Shown piece by piece: positions 42,301 to 54,797 of a stretch of DNA of 64,000 bases. Each line of letters begins with the position of its first letter. Within the stretch, counting starts at the first letter, position 1. Source of the stretch: Norana najaformis. Its lineage: Eukaryota; Annelida; Clitellata; Crassiclitellata; Hormogastridae. The notes under the pieces are model-generated. The model ran no database searches. It had not been told where the DNA came from and saw only the letters and a program-made list of their open reading frames with translations. Position numbers and translations under genes: made by a program. The stretch is from contig OZ029913.1 in the NCBI GenBank assembly GCA_964023275.1, forward strand, positions 46,503,976-46,567,975, in the 5' to 3' direction.

Positions 42301-45300
42301 AAGAGCCTTGTATGTAATTAGGCACAGTTTGTAGGTGATCCGCTGAGGAATACGCAACCAGTGCAGGTTGTCGCGCAGCAGATCAGTGACGTGATTGAAT
42401 GGTGTCCGACCATAGATGAGGTGGGCAGCAGAGTTTAGCACTGACTGTATCCGCTCTAGCTGACAAGTCGGCAGACCTGCCAGCAGGCTATTGCAGTAAT
42501 CAACCCTGGAGATGATGAAACTGTTGACCAGAGTGACAGCGGTTGAGGTGGGAATGAATCTGCGGATCGATTTAATGCGACGCAACTGATAGAAGCAACC
42601 TCGTACAAGTTGATTCACATGGGCCGACATGGTCATGCAGCTGTCAAACCGGACCCCAAGGATGCGAACGGTGTCAGCTGGTCGAACTTCGGAATCACCG
42701 AGGGCAAAGGTACTGTCGTCGAGTAGATGGCAACGTCGGAGGGTGGTGCACCATAGAAAGTCAGACTTTGATGGATTAAGTCTGAGGCGGTTGGACGCCA
42801 TCCACTCTGAAATGCACTCGATACACAGCATCACTCTCTGTTTCAGCTCAGCGGTTTCTGATGGCTCACAGAAGAAGTAAAGCTGTGTATCATCCGCATA
42901 GCAGCGGTGAAGGAGTCCATGCGCTTGTATAATTCTCTCCACATCGGCCGTGTATAATAAGAAGAGGAGGGGGCCCAACACTGAGCCTTGTGGAACGCCA
43001 CAGGTGACCAGCCTAGGTGATGTCACCTCCCCCGCCAAGTGGACAGATTGCGTGCGCCCCTTCACGTAGGATTCAAGCCAACAGAGAGCTTTTTCTCTGA
43101 CTCCAAACGACCGAGATAGTCGTTGAAGCAGGATGTCGTGGTCGACTGTATCGAATGCAGCCAACATATCGAGAAGCGACAGAAGCGCTAGTTGGCTTGA
43201 ATCGATGGAATCGATTATGTCGGAGAAGACTTTGAGGAGCGCAGTCTCGGTCGAGTGGCTGCGCCTGTAAGCAGATTGAAATCGAGGAAGGAGGCAATAT
43301 TCAGACAGGTACTCAATGAGTTGTTGGTTCATTATGCGCTCAAGCACTTTTGAGACGAAAGTTAAGTTAGATACCGGTCTGAAGTTCGCCGGTGATGACT
43401 CGTCGATCCCATCTTTCTTAGGGAGTGGCGTGACCAGTGCGTGTTTCCATTTTGACGGAAAGCGGCCGGTGGCAAATGAATGGTTAAACATCCGAGCAAA
43501 GAAATGCGCCAGCAGCGGAGCCGCCTCCTTCATCAGCCATGCTGGAAGTGTGTCAAGAGAGCATTGTTTCGCTGGTGACGAAATCGTTACCTTAATTACG
43601 TCCTCCGCCGTAATCGGTCTAAACTCGGAGAATTCCGGAGAAGGGCTATCGGTGAATATTGCCCCGCTAGCATCGCATGTCGATGCTCGGATGTCTGCGA
43701 TTTTTGTTTCCAGGTAATCATGGTAGGTGGCAGCAGGGAAAGACCCGGATCTTGAAGTATCTTTACCTCCGCCAAGCAGCTGGTGAACTGATTGCCACAT
43801 GCGTCGCTGATTGGTTCCAGCAGTCATTATTTTTGACTTCCAGTAATCAGAGGCTTTCTGATGCGACAGTTTCCTGGCCGAACGCAAGGCTGTGCGCCAA
43901 GCTTGTTTACTCTCAATGCTAGCAGCATTGGTCTGAGAACGTCGGGCAAGACGTCGAGCCTTCCGCCTAGCTTCGCGACATTCGTTGTCGAACCAAGGCT
44001 GATGAGAGCGCTGTCGCACAGTAAACTCCAAAATGGGAGCATGCTTATCAAGCAGGCCGCTGATTACTGAGTCAAAGATATCTGCAAGATCATCTGCAGA
44101 GATATCGGTCGTCAGGCCACCAATCGTGCAGAGTTCCGACTTTGAGAGTTCGTCCAGGAAGGCGGCGGTGTCGAAGTGCTGCCACTTGCGCCTAGCAATC
44201 TTCTCGTAAGTCGGAGCTGGTGGTGTCATATTGATGGACCATGAAACTAGCATGTGGTCCGAGAGACCCACATCGGTGACCCGGACTTCGAATTGCGATG
44301 CGCTCTTGGAAGTGATCACATGGTCCAGCAGGCCGCCGTGCCGATGAGTTGGAGACTTCACCTCCTGCCGGAAACCGTATGTCAATAAGATTTCATTATA
44401 TTTTATGGTTTCTGGCTCCAGCTCTCGCTCAAGGTGTATATTAAAGTCTCCGGTGATGGTGACAGGCAGAGACATACTGGCGAGAGCTGCCAAAAGTGAG
44501 GAAAGTTCTTCAAAAAACTTCGGCCTGATTACTTCTGACCCGGGCCGGTATAGGACGACGAAGACGTGGCTGCTACCCCCCGTGGTCGTCCGACAGCATA
44601 GGTATTCAAACGATGTAACGTTCTGCCTCAGGTCAATTTTGGATAGGGCGATACCTTGCGTGGCGACGATGGCAATGCCGCCATGGTTCACAAATTTGGC
44701 CTTGCCCTGGCGCCGCTTGTCATCTATTGGTCTGGCAGCCTCAAGAAGGTTTAATCCCAGCCCAAACTGGACCTCAGCTGCCATTTGTGATATTCATTTT
44801 TAGAGTCCTTCTTGAAACCTGGTCACATATAATAGTCAGTTTGTTGTAAATGGAGATCATGACATCTGTGCAGAAGATCCAGGTTGTCTTTGGGCTGACC
44901 AGCTTTATTATGAAGCAACATGTCACTGCACATCAATGGCAGCTGTCTAGATATGATCATCACACGAGATGACAGCAGCCCAATCACAGTCAGCTTTGAG
45001 CCTCCATAGATTTCCAATCATGGCCTGCTAACCTACAACATTCAGTTGCTTTACTGCTGCTCGCTCATCAAAGAGGTCACAGTGCCAACATGGCATTCAC
45101 TTCACTGGAAAGCCTTGCACCAGAGCCTGCTCAGCAGTCGTTTTTGTTGACTCCCGCAGAAGCTGATCTCACCTGTGCAGAGCTGTCAACTTGCATAGAT
45201 CTATGCTCAGCTCTACCATTAACCATCTGCTTCTGTCATGTTCTGTTCACATCAGATACAACCAACTCCCTCCATGGTGTGACTTAGACAGCCAACCAAT

Positions 45301-48300
45301 GCAAAGGACAGTTAGGCAAGCCCAGAGCTGTTTCAAGAGAACAGGGTTAGACAATGACCACAGTGAATGCATTTGAATGTAATCAGCTTCTGAGAAAAAT
45401 CACTCCGGCTACAAAATGGTATGTCAACACTTCAGGGCCATAAGTGCACATCACAGAATCCATTGTTTACCACACAGCATTACTTGCACCATACAACTAA
45501 GAAGGTCTTAAGATGTCTGTGCTCAGCCCCACCCTTGTACTCAACAACGAAATGCCATCTAGTTCAGTTTGAAATGGAGAATGGTGATGAACACAACTCA
45601 CTTTTTTCTCTACTCGACACATCCCCACCTTCCTCCTTCACAAATTTATCAACAAGCTGCTCCATTTCCTCATATTGGTGGTCTATTTGGTTAGCATGCT
45701 GGACATATAATCAAAAGGTTGCAGGTTTATGCCTGCTGAGAGGATTCATATAATTACCCTGTGCAAACTGTTTATGCACAAGTGTCTGTCACAAAGCAGT
45801 ATAATTTTGTACCTGCACAAAGCTAGGAAGTGAAGAAGTCATACAAAGCACTGGCCATTTGTCCAGGACCTTGGAATTCGCCCCTTACTGGCTCATCAAA
45901 GGCCGAGGAGCAGGAAATGAGAGACTCCCTACATTCCATTAAGAATATGGGAGCTTTAATTTTTTACTTTACTTTCTTTGTGCAACCTCTGGACATCACC
46001 AACTACCATCCTAAAACAAATCTCTCATTTCTATCCAAGGTTATTGAAGAAACAGTCACTCAGCACATGGTACTCTATAGTGTGAACTCACTAATGAGAA
46101 ATTGTCGTGGAAAGGCCACCAAAACCATGTGTAAACCAGACCACTCGTAAATAAGATAATGCTCAAATAACCTAAAATATCTCCTACCACCTTAACTAAA
46201 TTCTCTAGCTATACCCCTAGTAAAGTAGGCCTATCCATCCATGCACCATCACTCTGTTTCATTTAAAAACATTTTGCATGTAGATTGTGATCTTATTTTA
46301 AAATACAAAAAAGCAAAATACTAATATTTGATAAAATTTAACAATAAATTCAAATTTAAAACTCAAAATAATTAACACAGCAGAATGTTCTTAAATTAAT
46401 TGCACGGGCAGTACACCATCTGGTACACGATTCAACAGTGAACAGACTTGTAAATATTTAAAGATTGTATATTTATAGGCTATACATTTCAAGGCTGAGT
46501 ATAAATGTACATATTTCAAAGGATGTACATAATATGTTGCAGCTTGGCAGTCCATGGCAGGAACAGGAAAACCAGTTTAACGAATGTCTGAAGTTCATTT
46601 GTGACACTCATGGTGCTGACACGTATTCATCTAAACACACACATATATATATACCATATTTTCCAGACTAAGTCATAGCTTTGTTACATGAACTTCTAGG
46701 GATGCGCCTTATTGAAATGTGCGACTTTTTGTGAGAAAATTTCAAAAATTTTCCGAATAAGGAATGTTTAGCAAAGATCAATAACAAACGAATTAAATTA
46801 AATCACATTTATTACAACCAAAATTTGCGTAGTGAATGCAGTACTACACTTACCATAGCACTCCGCTGGTCAGATAAATAAGGTCTATTTTGTTGATTTG
46901 GATTAAACTTGCAACTGCTGATCATGTAGATCTGCAGTAGGTTTACTTAACACTGTCTGATAACTAATAAAAAATAGACTACAATTTACAACCAGTATTT
47001 GTATTAAATAATAGCCCAAATAGACAATATTTACTGTAACAAGTGACATCATACTGCACATCTGGATATGTAGCAGTAGATGAAACTCTAACAGATTTTA
47101 AATTTCAAACACTACCAAGTTCTGCACATTAAATTTCTATTCTACTTACTAATAAATGTACGAATTATACACGTTTAACATTTATTTAGTGATTGTTTAC
47201 AGGAATACTGGGATGAAATTCAGGTTATAATTGCCTTTCTTTCAAAGCCACACTCGGTTTTTGATGCAATACCTATTAGACCTTCAACTACTTAGCATAA
47301 TAAATCACTTCAGCATGTTGTTTGCTTTTAATCTTTCCAGAGATGCCAAAATCGTTTTCACATGTATTGTTAACTATTGGGTCTCAGTTTTTTAGCGGCT
47401 AGAATGACAGCTGCAAACAGCAGCTTGGAGCAGCTAGATTATCAAAAGTAGCCATCCCAGATTGCAAGAGAAAATACAGCACTGCTCCCTCCACAGGAAT
47501 TAATAAATTGTTTGTATGTATGTATGTATGTGTGTATCTCTAAATTTATAAAGCGCCTTTTAAGTAACTCACAAAGGCGCTGCAACACGGCTACCTAATG
47601 GTCTATATATAGGAACGTCTTGAGACGGGTAGAAAATGTTTCTTGAACTGCTGAACAGGCAAGAGATTGGATGTCTGGTGGAAGTGTTCCAGAAAGATGG
47701 CCCCACAGTGGAGAAGGCGCAGCCTGCCCAAGCAGACGTACGAGAACGCGGTACAATGAGTTGAGCCAATGTAGGGTATCTCGTATGTAGGTGGAAATAT
47801 GCGAGAATCTGGACTTACCAGCGACGAGCCGAGCAGCACAGTTGAGGACAGACTGGAGCTGACGGATGCGGAATTTAGGCAGGCCGACCAGGATGGAGTT
47901 GCAGTAGTCCAGACGCATGATGATGAAGGAATGGACGAGCGTGACAGCCGCGCTATAGGACAGGTTTCGACGTATAGCCCATGTCCCCCAATTATATAGC
48001 ACTTCTTACAGAACAAACTACTCAGAGGTGCTTCCAGCATGAAAGCCCCTGAGAAATAAGAACGTCTTTAAACAACGAGCTGACTGATTCTATCACCAAC
48101 AGTGACCCTTGCACGAAACGATAGCGGAAGTTCATTCCATAGAGAAGCGACAACAACAGCAAAAGCCCTCTGCTGAGCAAGAGAGAACTTAACATGAGGA
48201 ACAAATAGATCCATACGATCTAAAGAACGTAAAGGACGGGATGAGGTACTAGAGTGTGGAGGCCGAATAAGATCACAAAGATATTTTGGAGCCTGGCCCA

Positions 48301-51300
48301 TGCGAGCTGTTATTACCAGTGATAATAGTTTAAACTGAATACAAGATTGGATAGGGAGCCAATGAAGTTGCTCAATGATGTAATCAGAGATATGAGAGAA
48401 ACGAGGAAGACGTGATATTAACCTGGCCACAGAATTTAGCACTGATTGAAGGGAAGACAGCCAAACCTTAGGCAAACCAGCAAGTACAGAGTTGCAGTAA
48501 TCAATGCAACATCATATCATGGCATAAATCATAGTTGTAAAGACAGAGGAAGAAACAGAACGATGAACAACTCTTAAGCGCCTTAACTGGTAGTAACAAG
48601 ACCTAGTCAAACTAGAGACATGGTTTGTGAAGGTAAGGTTACAGTCAAGTATAACGCCCAGATTACAAACACTAGACAAAAACATAAAAGAGGGGAAAGC
48701 TTCGGATAAACAAGAATAGTCAAGCTGAGCAAGATGGTATTTAGAACCAAACCAGATCAACTGAGTCTTAGCAGGATTAAGGCGAAGACGATTGCAGGAC
48801 ATCCAATGTTGAATATCATGAGCCAGGGCATCAATCTTACCAACAAGAGCAAGCTGTGCAGATGGAGGTCCCTGAACAAAAGCCTGGACATCATCAACGT
48901 ACAAATGACCAACAGCCAAGTGTTTTGCAAAGAGGGAAGGGATATCAGCAGTATACAAAATGTATAAAAGAGGACCAAGGACCGAGCCCTGGGGAACACC
49001 AATATCAACTTTAACCCAGGATGTACGGAAGTCCCCAAGAATAACCATCTGTGTTCGACCGCTAAGATAAGAACGAAACCAGTGAAAAGGAGGACCATGG
49101 AGGCCAAAAGATAGCTCAAGACAGTGTAACAAAATATTGCGATCAACCGTGTCAAAGGCAGCGGAGACACCATAGAGTGCAAGGAGGGTAATATGAGACT
49201 GATCAATGGCTGAATAAATGTCTGAGAGGAGGGACAAAAGAACAGATTCAGTAGAGTGATACGCCTAAAACCAGACTGACCAGGAGGCGTAAGTACTGAA
49301 TCTTCAAGATAGGATAACAATTGAAGAGAAACAAGTCTCTCAAGAGTTTTAGAGAGAAAAGAGAGATTGGAAATAGGGTGATAATTATGAAGGTCATTAG
49401 GATCTAGATTAGGTTTTTTAAGAGATGGGAAAATGATAGCCCACTTTTGTGGTTCAGGGAGATGCCCCTCCAGAAGAGATCTATTAAACATGTACTATAA
49501 ATATGGTGATAAAACATCTAAAATGTCCAAAATAACAAATGGAGGAAGAGGATCAAGTTCACATGACTTCATATTAGATAATAGAATAATCTGGAATAGC
49601 TCAAACTCCATTATTGGACAAAAGGCATTGAAGACGGATGCAGTAACGGAGAACTGCGGAGGGGGGACCTCGCAGCAGCTGCACAAACTTCTCAGTTTGG
49701 AAGGTAAGAAAGTCACTAGAGGTGAATGATGGCATACCAAAAGAACGAGTAGAGCAGCCCGATAGACCCAAAATAGATGACCAAAGATGCTTTGGGTCCT
49801 TTTCGTGACGGGTGACTTTCATCTCCCAGTATTCAGCTTCCTTCCGTCAGTATAAACGATGGAGAGATCTCAGTTGAGTAGTCCATTCCGAGCAATGGAC
49901 AGGGTCCCTTGTACGACGGAAATGTCGCTCCAGACAACGCGTCCGCCTGTGAAGTCGACGACAGTCACCATCGAACCAGGCAGCGAGAGGGCGATGCCTC
50001 GATTTGACGAACTGTGGAAGAAGTATCTTATTCAAAAGATCAGTCATAGTAGTTGAGCATAAGTTGAATAGTTCATCAATGGACAAGATATCATGTGTAC
50101 GGGGATCAGCACAAAGAGGAGTGCAGTGACGGGCCCCTGCAAATTCTTGCCGATTCAATGATCTCCATCCCCGGATACGAAGTAACGTGTGAATAGGGAG
50201 CAGATGAAGATGAGGAAGTCCGAATTCGATCAATGCATGGTCCGAAGCGACAGGCAGATGAATTCGGATGTCGTGAAGAAAGCAGTCATCACAAGTAATA
50301 ACTAAGTCCAAGATGCCTCAGTGAAGGTGTGTAGGTTCTTTAATATGTTGATACAAGCCAAATTGATTCATTAAATCAAGACACTCCTTGGAATGAAGAG
50401 ACGGTTTCTCAAGGTGATATATTTCCCAATATTGATCCACTGCACAATGCTGCAATACTAAATGTAAGCCTGTCTCTGATTACAGCCCTACTAACCATCT
50501 TGATCTTGGAGGTCATCTCCAGGTTATGTGTTGCCCAAAGTGCAATGAGGTGAAATCATCCTCCACTGACCAAATCCAAGTGCACCTGGGCCGACAGGTA
50601 TCTTAAAGCTACTAGGGTGCTGGAAATCAAGGTTCAGAGAGCCCTGGCATAGTCCTGCCTACTTTTGTGCGAAGTGTCCAAACAAGCAATTATTGTGGGT
50701 TTTAAGAAGACACAAAGATGACAGAAGATGCTAACAACACAGATGAAGAAAGTAAAGACCGTACATAAGATTTCCTACAACCCCTACCAGGACAGTTTCA
50801 AAGTGATACAGAAGACACAGACTTTGATAAACAAACACAAGTAAACACTTTTGGTAAATTTAGTCTAATTGTTACAAACAACTTCTAAACTCTGGACTTA
50901 TTAACATATTTATTCAATTAATAGTTAACAAAGCCTTACTATCATTCAATATATTATCATTGGGAGCCTTCAGCTGGCTGGATTTATTTATAGAACCACA
51001 TAATAACTAAATTACTATCAAATCACATATAACAACAAATTTGGAAATCTTTAAATCAAAAGTGCAAAATAATTTTAATTAACCAAAGTTATTTTTGAGC
51101 AGTTATTTGCTAATGATGACTTGCTTTACTGCCATCATCAGCAAATGCAATTATACGTACCGTGACCAAAAAACTATATGCCAATGCGACCTACGTATTG
51201 ACTTTACAAACTTTTGCAGTTTTCACGTCACTGCGTCTTATACTAAGGAGTCTAAGGAGACTATAGTCCAGAAAATAAAGCATACATCTAGATGCTGGCC

Positions 51301-54300
51301 ATTATATACTTAATTCATTACCGACCGCATGATACTGAAAGGTACTAATGGCAGCTGACCACACAGTACCAAATGGTACTAGGTGGGGCTACTCATATCG
51401 TAGCCTCTTGTCAATTCACAGGCCTTATAATTTAGTATTCTACATCATTTAGGTAACTAGGCATAATTTTAACCTACATAAATCATTGGATCCCCTGGAA
51501 AACACCTCAATATATAAAAAGCAACTAATCAAAATGGGCATTTAAATCGGTCAGCATATATATAGCTAAAATGGACATTTAAATGACCCAAAATGGCGAA
51601 CTGTTTGTTATCTATAGGAGAAAGAAGTTCGGCACTGATTGATGAATGGTCATCCACTGACAACAGTTGTAATTCTTCCAATGCAGAAAATGTGTCAGAT
51701 GGATCACACAAGTCTGTTGGTAATGTGAGGTGAACGAGTCGTACATTGATACGGAATTTGATGACAATGGCATCCGCTACATGCTTGCCGAGGGCGATGC
51801 GAGTCTGACCCAGAGCAGCAGAAGCTGACAACAGCATTGGGACAGAGTGGACTAAAAAAGCATCGAATTTTCCTTGTTTGCCCCAGAGACTAACCTGTAT
51901 GGTCATTGTTGTACTTGCATTTTATATTAAAAAAATACAATCAAGATTGCCCTGGCTGTTCCAAGATGACTCAGTTTGAATGTGAAGCATGAAAAGTTAC
52001 TTTGCGCAAAGTTTGATGCTTCCACATTTATCAAAAACAAACTATATTAGGGTTTTAGGATGCAGTCTTCAGTAAGTAAAAAACTGTGGAGAGCAAATAA
52101 GTAATGAAGCACATCAAAGCAACTGTTCAAAATTTTATTACAAAATTTTCCTCCCAAAACTCTTCAGTCCATTCTGTTTCCTTCCAAAACTCTTCAGTCC
52201 ACTCTGATCCAGCAACATCCAGCATTCTCCAACATAATCATCTACAGTCAATCCAGAAAGCTGTCATCCGAAACCTTCTTCGATCTACACACTTCTGTTG
52301 GCTTACAAAAATGAATAAAAAAACTAATTGACAGAGGAGAAAACCTTCCAAAACACATTTCAGTCTGCTTCTGCCATTGATGCAGCAAGCTACAGTCTTC
52401 TAGAATATTATGACTAGTATGATCATCTGGTCACCGCTATGTTGAACTTCAAGTTGACTCATTTCTTACATAAATTAACAACCAAATGACAGGACAGAAA
52501 GTACTAATGGATTATCCTCATCTAAAATCGGTAGATCTACAACTGATTTGAAAACCTGGAAGTTTAATATTGTCTGTTTTTGCTCCTTTTATTGTAATTT
52601 ACATACGAGTTTTATGACACCAGTCTAAGTAATAACAAATGTATTTTCCTCATTTATGAAAATATTTCTAAAAACTGGGTTTCTTGCTTTGTCTGGTAAT
52701 AATTTCTGTACATTTTATGCTCTAAAAGCATAATTTTTCACCAAGAAGTTTTGAGCAATAGGTCTCGAGCATTAAAGTAGGCCTACTTTAGTTTTATGGG
52801 GTATAGGTTTTGGGGCATTTTCAGTTATCCAAAAAAATGTTGAGTTAAAAATGGAATTCACAGATGGAAGAGAAGATAAAATGATAAAGAATGATGTTTA
52901 CCATATGTCTAACAGAGATATCACAAGTTCAATTTGTTTTACTCTTACCAATTTTTCTTTAATATTCTTCAGTTTTCATGGCAACATTCTAAATACTAAA
53001 AATTTTGTATTTCTTTCATCTATGAAAATATTTTTAACATTTCTTTTCAATTCTACCTGGCACCAATTTCTGCACATTTTTTGTGGTACATAACATATGT
53101 TGCCACTGAAAATTTTTTTTTAGACTGTCTTGAAGATAAAAATATAACAAATATTTTGGGGGTACAGTTTGGGACAACTTTGGTACCCTAAAATTTCTTT
53201 TTTCAAAAACTGGACAGATGAATGAAAAGAGGAGATAAAATGTTAAAGAATGGTGCTTACCTTATGTCTTCATGTCAAAAACTGACAGAGATATCACACA
53301 TTCAAAATTTATTTTTTGGCCATTTTTGCCAAAAATGTGTGGTCTTGAGGGGGTAGATGAAAAACATTCTGTGGTCATTAAAGCATTAAACATATATCTA
53401 CATCACACCTAGTAATAATCTCCATAAACAAAAAACAAGCTAACATATGTAATGTAGTTAAAATGCAAACACAATGAAAATCTCTACACATGCAAGGACA
53501 GCATTTGTGCTCCTGTACAGCAATTTGGACATAATGTGCTCTCATGCATTGATACATCCATCTAGCACAATTTTTCACTCAATTTTGAACTTCACCATCT
53601 GAAACCCTGGTAAGATTCAGTTCATCTGGCTAGGTAGCCATGTCGAACTCCAAAACTGACCTACTAGGCTCTTCCCTCATGTCTCCTCTTCAGTTCATGA
53701 CCCGGGAGTGACTTTGGATCAGGAGCTTACACTGCTGCAGCATGTGAAGAGTGTTTCTTGAACGTGCTTTTACCATCTGCGCCACACACTATACCTCACG
53801 ACCCAGGCTACAACCACTCTAATTCATGCATTCTTCTCCTCTAGGATTGTCTATGGTAATGTCTTCGCAGGCTTAGGTCTTTCTTGCATCTCGCAGCTCC
53901 AGTCTGTCTTAAATGCTGCTGCTCGCCCGACTGAAGGTATCCCTAGGTTTGGCCACATCTCGGAAGCGTATTCAATTCAAAATTCTGGCTCTTGTATGTA
54001 ACTGCCTCACTTAAAGAGCCCCACTCTACCTAAGGGAGCTTTGTGTTCTGACCTCTGTATCCGGCCGCCGCTCTGTTCAGCAGTTCAGGGTGACTTGCTT
54101 GTCCCGTTTACTCGAACAGCCACGGCTCAACATAGATTTTGCTGTGGCTGGTCCTAGATCTTGGAAATGCCTGTCTGGTGACCTGTGGCATAACTTCTCA
54201 GCCTTTCTCCCCCTCTGTACTGCGAGTGCTTGAAAATCTACTTGTTCCCCAGTGATTCTGGGTCGTCTGGCAGGCAGCATCTCTGATGAGTATACCTGGA

Positions 54301-54797
54301 AGTGGCTCTTTTTAAATTCTTGATTACGATTACGATTATGATTAAATTAGCTTAAGAAACATTTTCAGCTTTATCTTAAGATGCATTATTTAGATTATTT
54401 AGATACATTAGATAGCAATGTTTCAGCACTTTGTGAGGTTTTTAAAAGGTGCTACATAAAAGTTCAACTATATACATGTATAAATACAAACCAATCGGCA
54501 AACCATCTCATTACTTCATGAAAATAAAAAACCTACCACAAGAAGATGGCTTAACTTCTACCACATGGGCAAATCTTCCAGCAGAATTATTCCATGTGAT
54601 GGTGGTACCCAAGGCATCTTCAATTGCAAACTTGATCCCATAGCGATGGTTCAGCTGAAGGAAACCAAGATGGACATGTAGCTCTGTATCTGACAATCCT
54701 CTCTTGATCACAATCTCTGAGTCATGTTGCTGGACCTGTTCATCTGGGAAATGGACACGGCTCTCCCGGTGTGGAACATTTAGAATTGGGCTTCCTC
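39212..54797 (-). CDS. ADISSP: ADISSP (C20orf27 / UPF0687) orthologue, 5' incomplete
   Basis: Three exons on the complement join in one frame: 54797-54537, 41185-41051 and 39333-39212. Both junctions are phase 1 and complete Ala and Gly codons exactly. The protein reads SRVHFPDEQVQQHDSEI, VHLGFLQLNHRYGIKF, VVEVKPSSCAEGRESHEV, LVTEELVLSNSKNDHHVTLI, HARVLGKDKGTPVLREGIHC and ends FIRDSSFKNK. The order F-D-E…V-x-V-G-F-L-x-x-x-H-R-Y-x-I-x-F…E-E…A-R-V…G-T-P-x-L-x-x-G-x-x-C matches vertebrate C20orf27, now named adipose-secreted signaling protein. It is a small conserved beta-rich protein. Its role in an invertebrate is unknown. The first exon (Met and a few residues) was not found. Introns of 13.4 and 1.7 kb are filled with repeats. 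Confidence 0.85.
39340..39600 (+). repeat. Two tRNA-derived SINE copies
   Basis: GCCAATGCACTTGCC…CAGGGTTCAAATTC (about 39385-39435) and GCCATTGCATTTGCC…CAGGGTTTGAATCT (about 39540-39592) are diverged copies with a B-box-like core. They lie in an ADISSP intron in antisense. Confidence 0.5.
39600..41050. other. ADISSP intron, nothing recognised
   Basis: AT-rich sequence with no gene. A short GC-richer stretch at 40530-40780 gives random frames on the complement without motifs. Confidence 0.4.
41051..41185 (-). CDS. ADISSP: ADISSP internal exon
   Basis: After GTATCTGTGCACAG the exon completes Ala and reads EGRESHEVTLDFKSNEEKL, then VTEELVL, HHVTLILHARVL plus one base at TTAG|GTGTGT. It corresponds to the EGxxKEEI…VTVQARV segment of the vertebrate protein. 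Confidence 0.87.
41186..41957. other. ADISSP intron with small tandem duplications
   Basis: 41575-41665 contains imperfect repeats of GCTGGCTGTANNGTGCAAA. 41730-41954 is open on the complement without a recognisable motif. It borders the 3' end of the next LINE. Confidence 0.35.
41958..44790 (-). mobile_element. LINE family F: nearly intact endonuclease-RT retrotransposon
   Basis: This is the best preserved element here. An 885-codon frame (44784-42127) has endonuclease motifs TITGDFNIHLE (110-119), DHVIT (154-158) and LSDH (174-177). RT motifs are KHALVTPLPKKDG, FRPVSNLTFVSKVLE (468-482), [14 protein letters not shown] (536-549), [15 protein letters not shown] (594-608) and YADDTQLYF (629-637), then LRLNPSKSDFLWC and [10 protein letters not shown]-like text. 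A frameshift near 42250-42300 moves the last 60 residues (ERSFTVAGPTAWNSIPEN…FKSRLKTHLFRI) to another frame. The 3' end is TGGCGCTATATAAATTG plus TTATTATTATT at 41958-41980. The first endonuclease strands are missing, so it is 5' truncated. CR1/L2-like, sense in the ADISSP intron. Confidence 0.9.
45190..46110 (+). mobile_element. Decayed LINE fragment with embedded SINE
   Basis: 45210-45370 resembles the linker before the RT (YNQLPPWCDLDSQPMQRTVR…). 45990-46090 reads LDITNYHPKTNLSFLSKVIEE, the start of the RT palm. 45690-45740 carries TTGGTTAGCATGCTGG and GGTTGCAGGTTTATGCC, a SINE-like A/B box pair. Stops in all frames. Confidence 0.5.
46150..47515. other. AT-rich intron with a possible MITE end
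   Basis: 46653 onward reads ACCATATTTTCCAGACTAAG…GGGATGCGCCTTATTG, resembling the terminal repeat of a widespread Tc/mariner-type MITE (CATATTTTCCGGACTATAAG). The partner end was not located. No gene. Confidence 0.35.
47520..47985 (-). mobile_element. LINE C-terminal fragment with CATA tail
   Basis: The complement reads [37 protein letters not shown] and FSHISTYIRDTLHW, then in another frame FSTVGPSFWN. It ends GGCGCTTTATAAATTTAGAG plus CATACATACATAC. It abuts the family B copy at 47988. Confidence 0.75.
47988..50430 (-). mobile_element. LINE family B, long copy with endonuclease and RT
   Basis: Endonuclease C-terminus at 50311-49850 (LDLVITCDDCFLHDIRIHLP, VASDHALIEF, AAWFDGDCRRLHRRTRCLER). 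RT palm at 49490-49270 (KKPNLDPNDLHNYHPISNLSF), 49237-48512 ([51 protein letters not shown]). Thumb and C-terminus at 48475-48068. In this copy the active-site YADD reads YVDD. At least four frameshifts separate the pieces. The C-terminal kilobase is nearly identical to 22340-23270. It ends GTGCTATATAATT at 47988. Confidence 0.85.
50431..51309. other. ADISSP intron, nothing recognised
   Basis: No gene or element ends were identified. Composition shifts from mixed to AT-rich toward the right. Confidence 0.4.
51310..53389 (+). mobile_element. piggyBac derivative 1 (decayed)
   Basis: TTAA lies at 51310-51313 and 53386-53389. The ends TTCATTACCGACC and, inverted, TGCTTTAATGACC share 9 of 13 bases and resemble the CCCTTTAATGAC-type terminus. 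51594 onward encodes an acidic N-terminus (MANCLLSIGERSSALIDEWS…), and 51970-52030 has a decayed C-terminal zinc-finger segment (FECEA…KVTLRKV…CFHIY). The catalytic domain is missing. The right third holds two copies of a block containing GAGGAGATAAAATGTTAAAG (about 52865 and 53230) that also occurs, inverted, in piggyBac derivative 2. Confidence 0.7.
53600..54340 (+). mobile_element. LINE family A 3' fragment
   Basis: Readable parts: [57 protein letters not shown] and FAVAGPRSWKCLSGDL, broken by stops. The end GAAGTGGCTCTTTTTAAATTC plus TTGATTACGATTACGATTA matches the family A terminus. 54345-54470 adds another LINE/SINE 3' end (TTTCAGCACTTTGTGAGG). Confidence 0.7.
54537..54797 (-). CDS. ADISSP: ADISSP exon with the conserved beta-strand core
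   Basis: After acceptor CCTTTTCCAG two bases complete a codon; the exon reads GSPILNVPHRESRVHFPDEQ, then SEIVIKRGLSDTELHVHLG, FLQLNHRYGIKF and VVEVKPSSC plus one base at TGTG|GTAGGT. VHFPDE and VxxGFLxxxHRYxIxF are the family's strongest motifs. Confidence 0.88.

Noticed and set aside
42629-44803. Several + strand frames (up to 133 codons) opposite the 885-codon LINE frame
   Set aside because: Shadows of the minus-strand endonuclease-RT frame, without motifs of their own.
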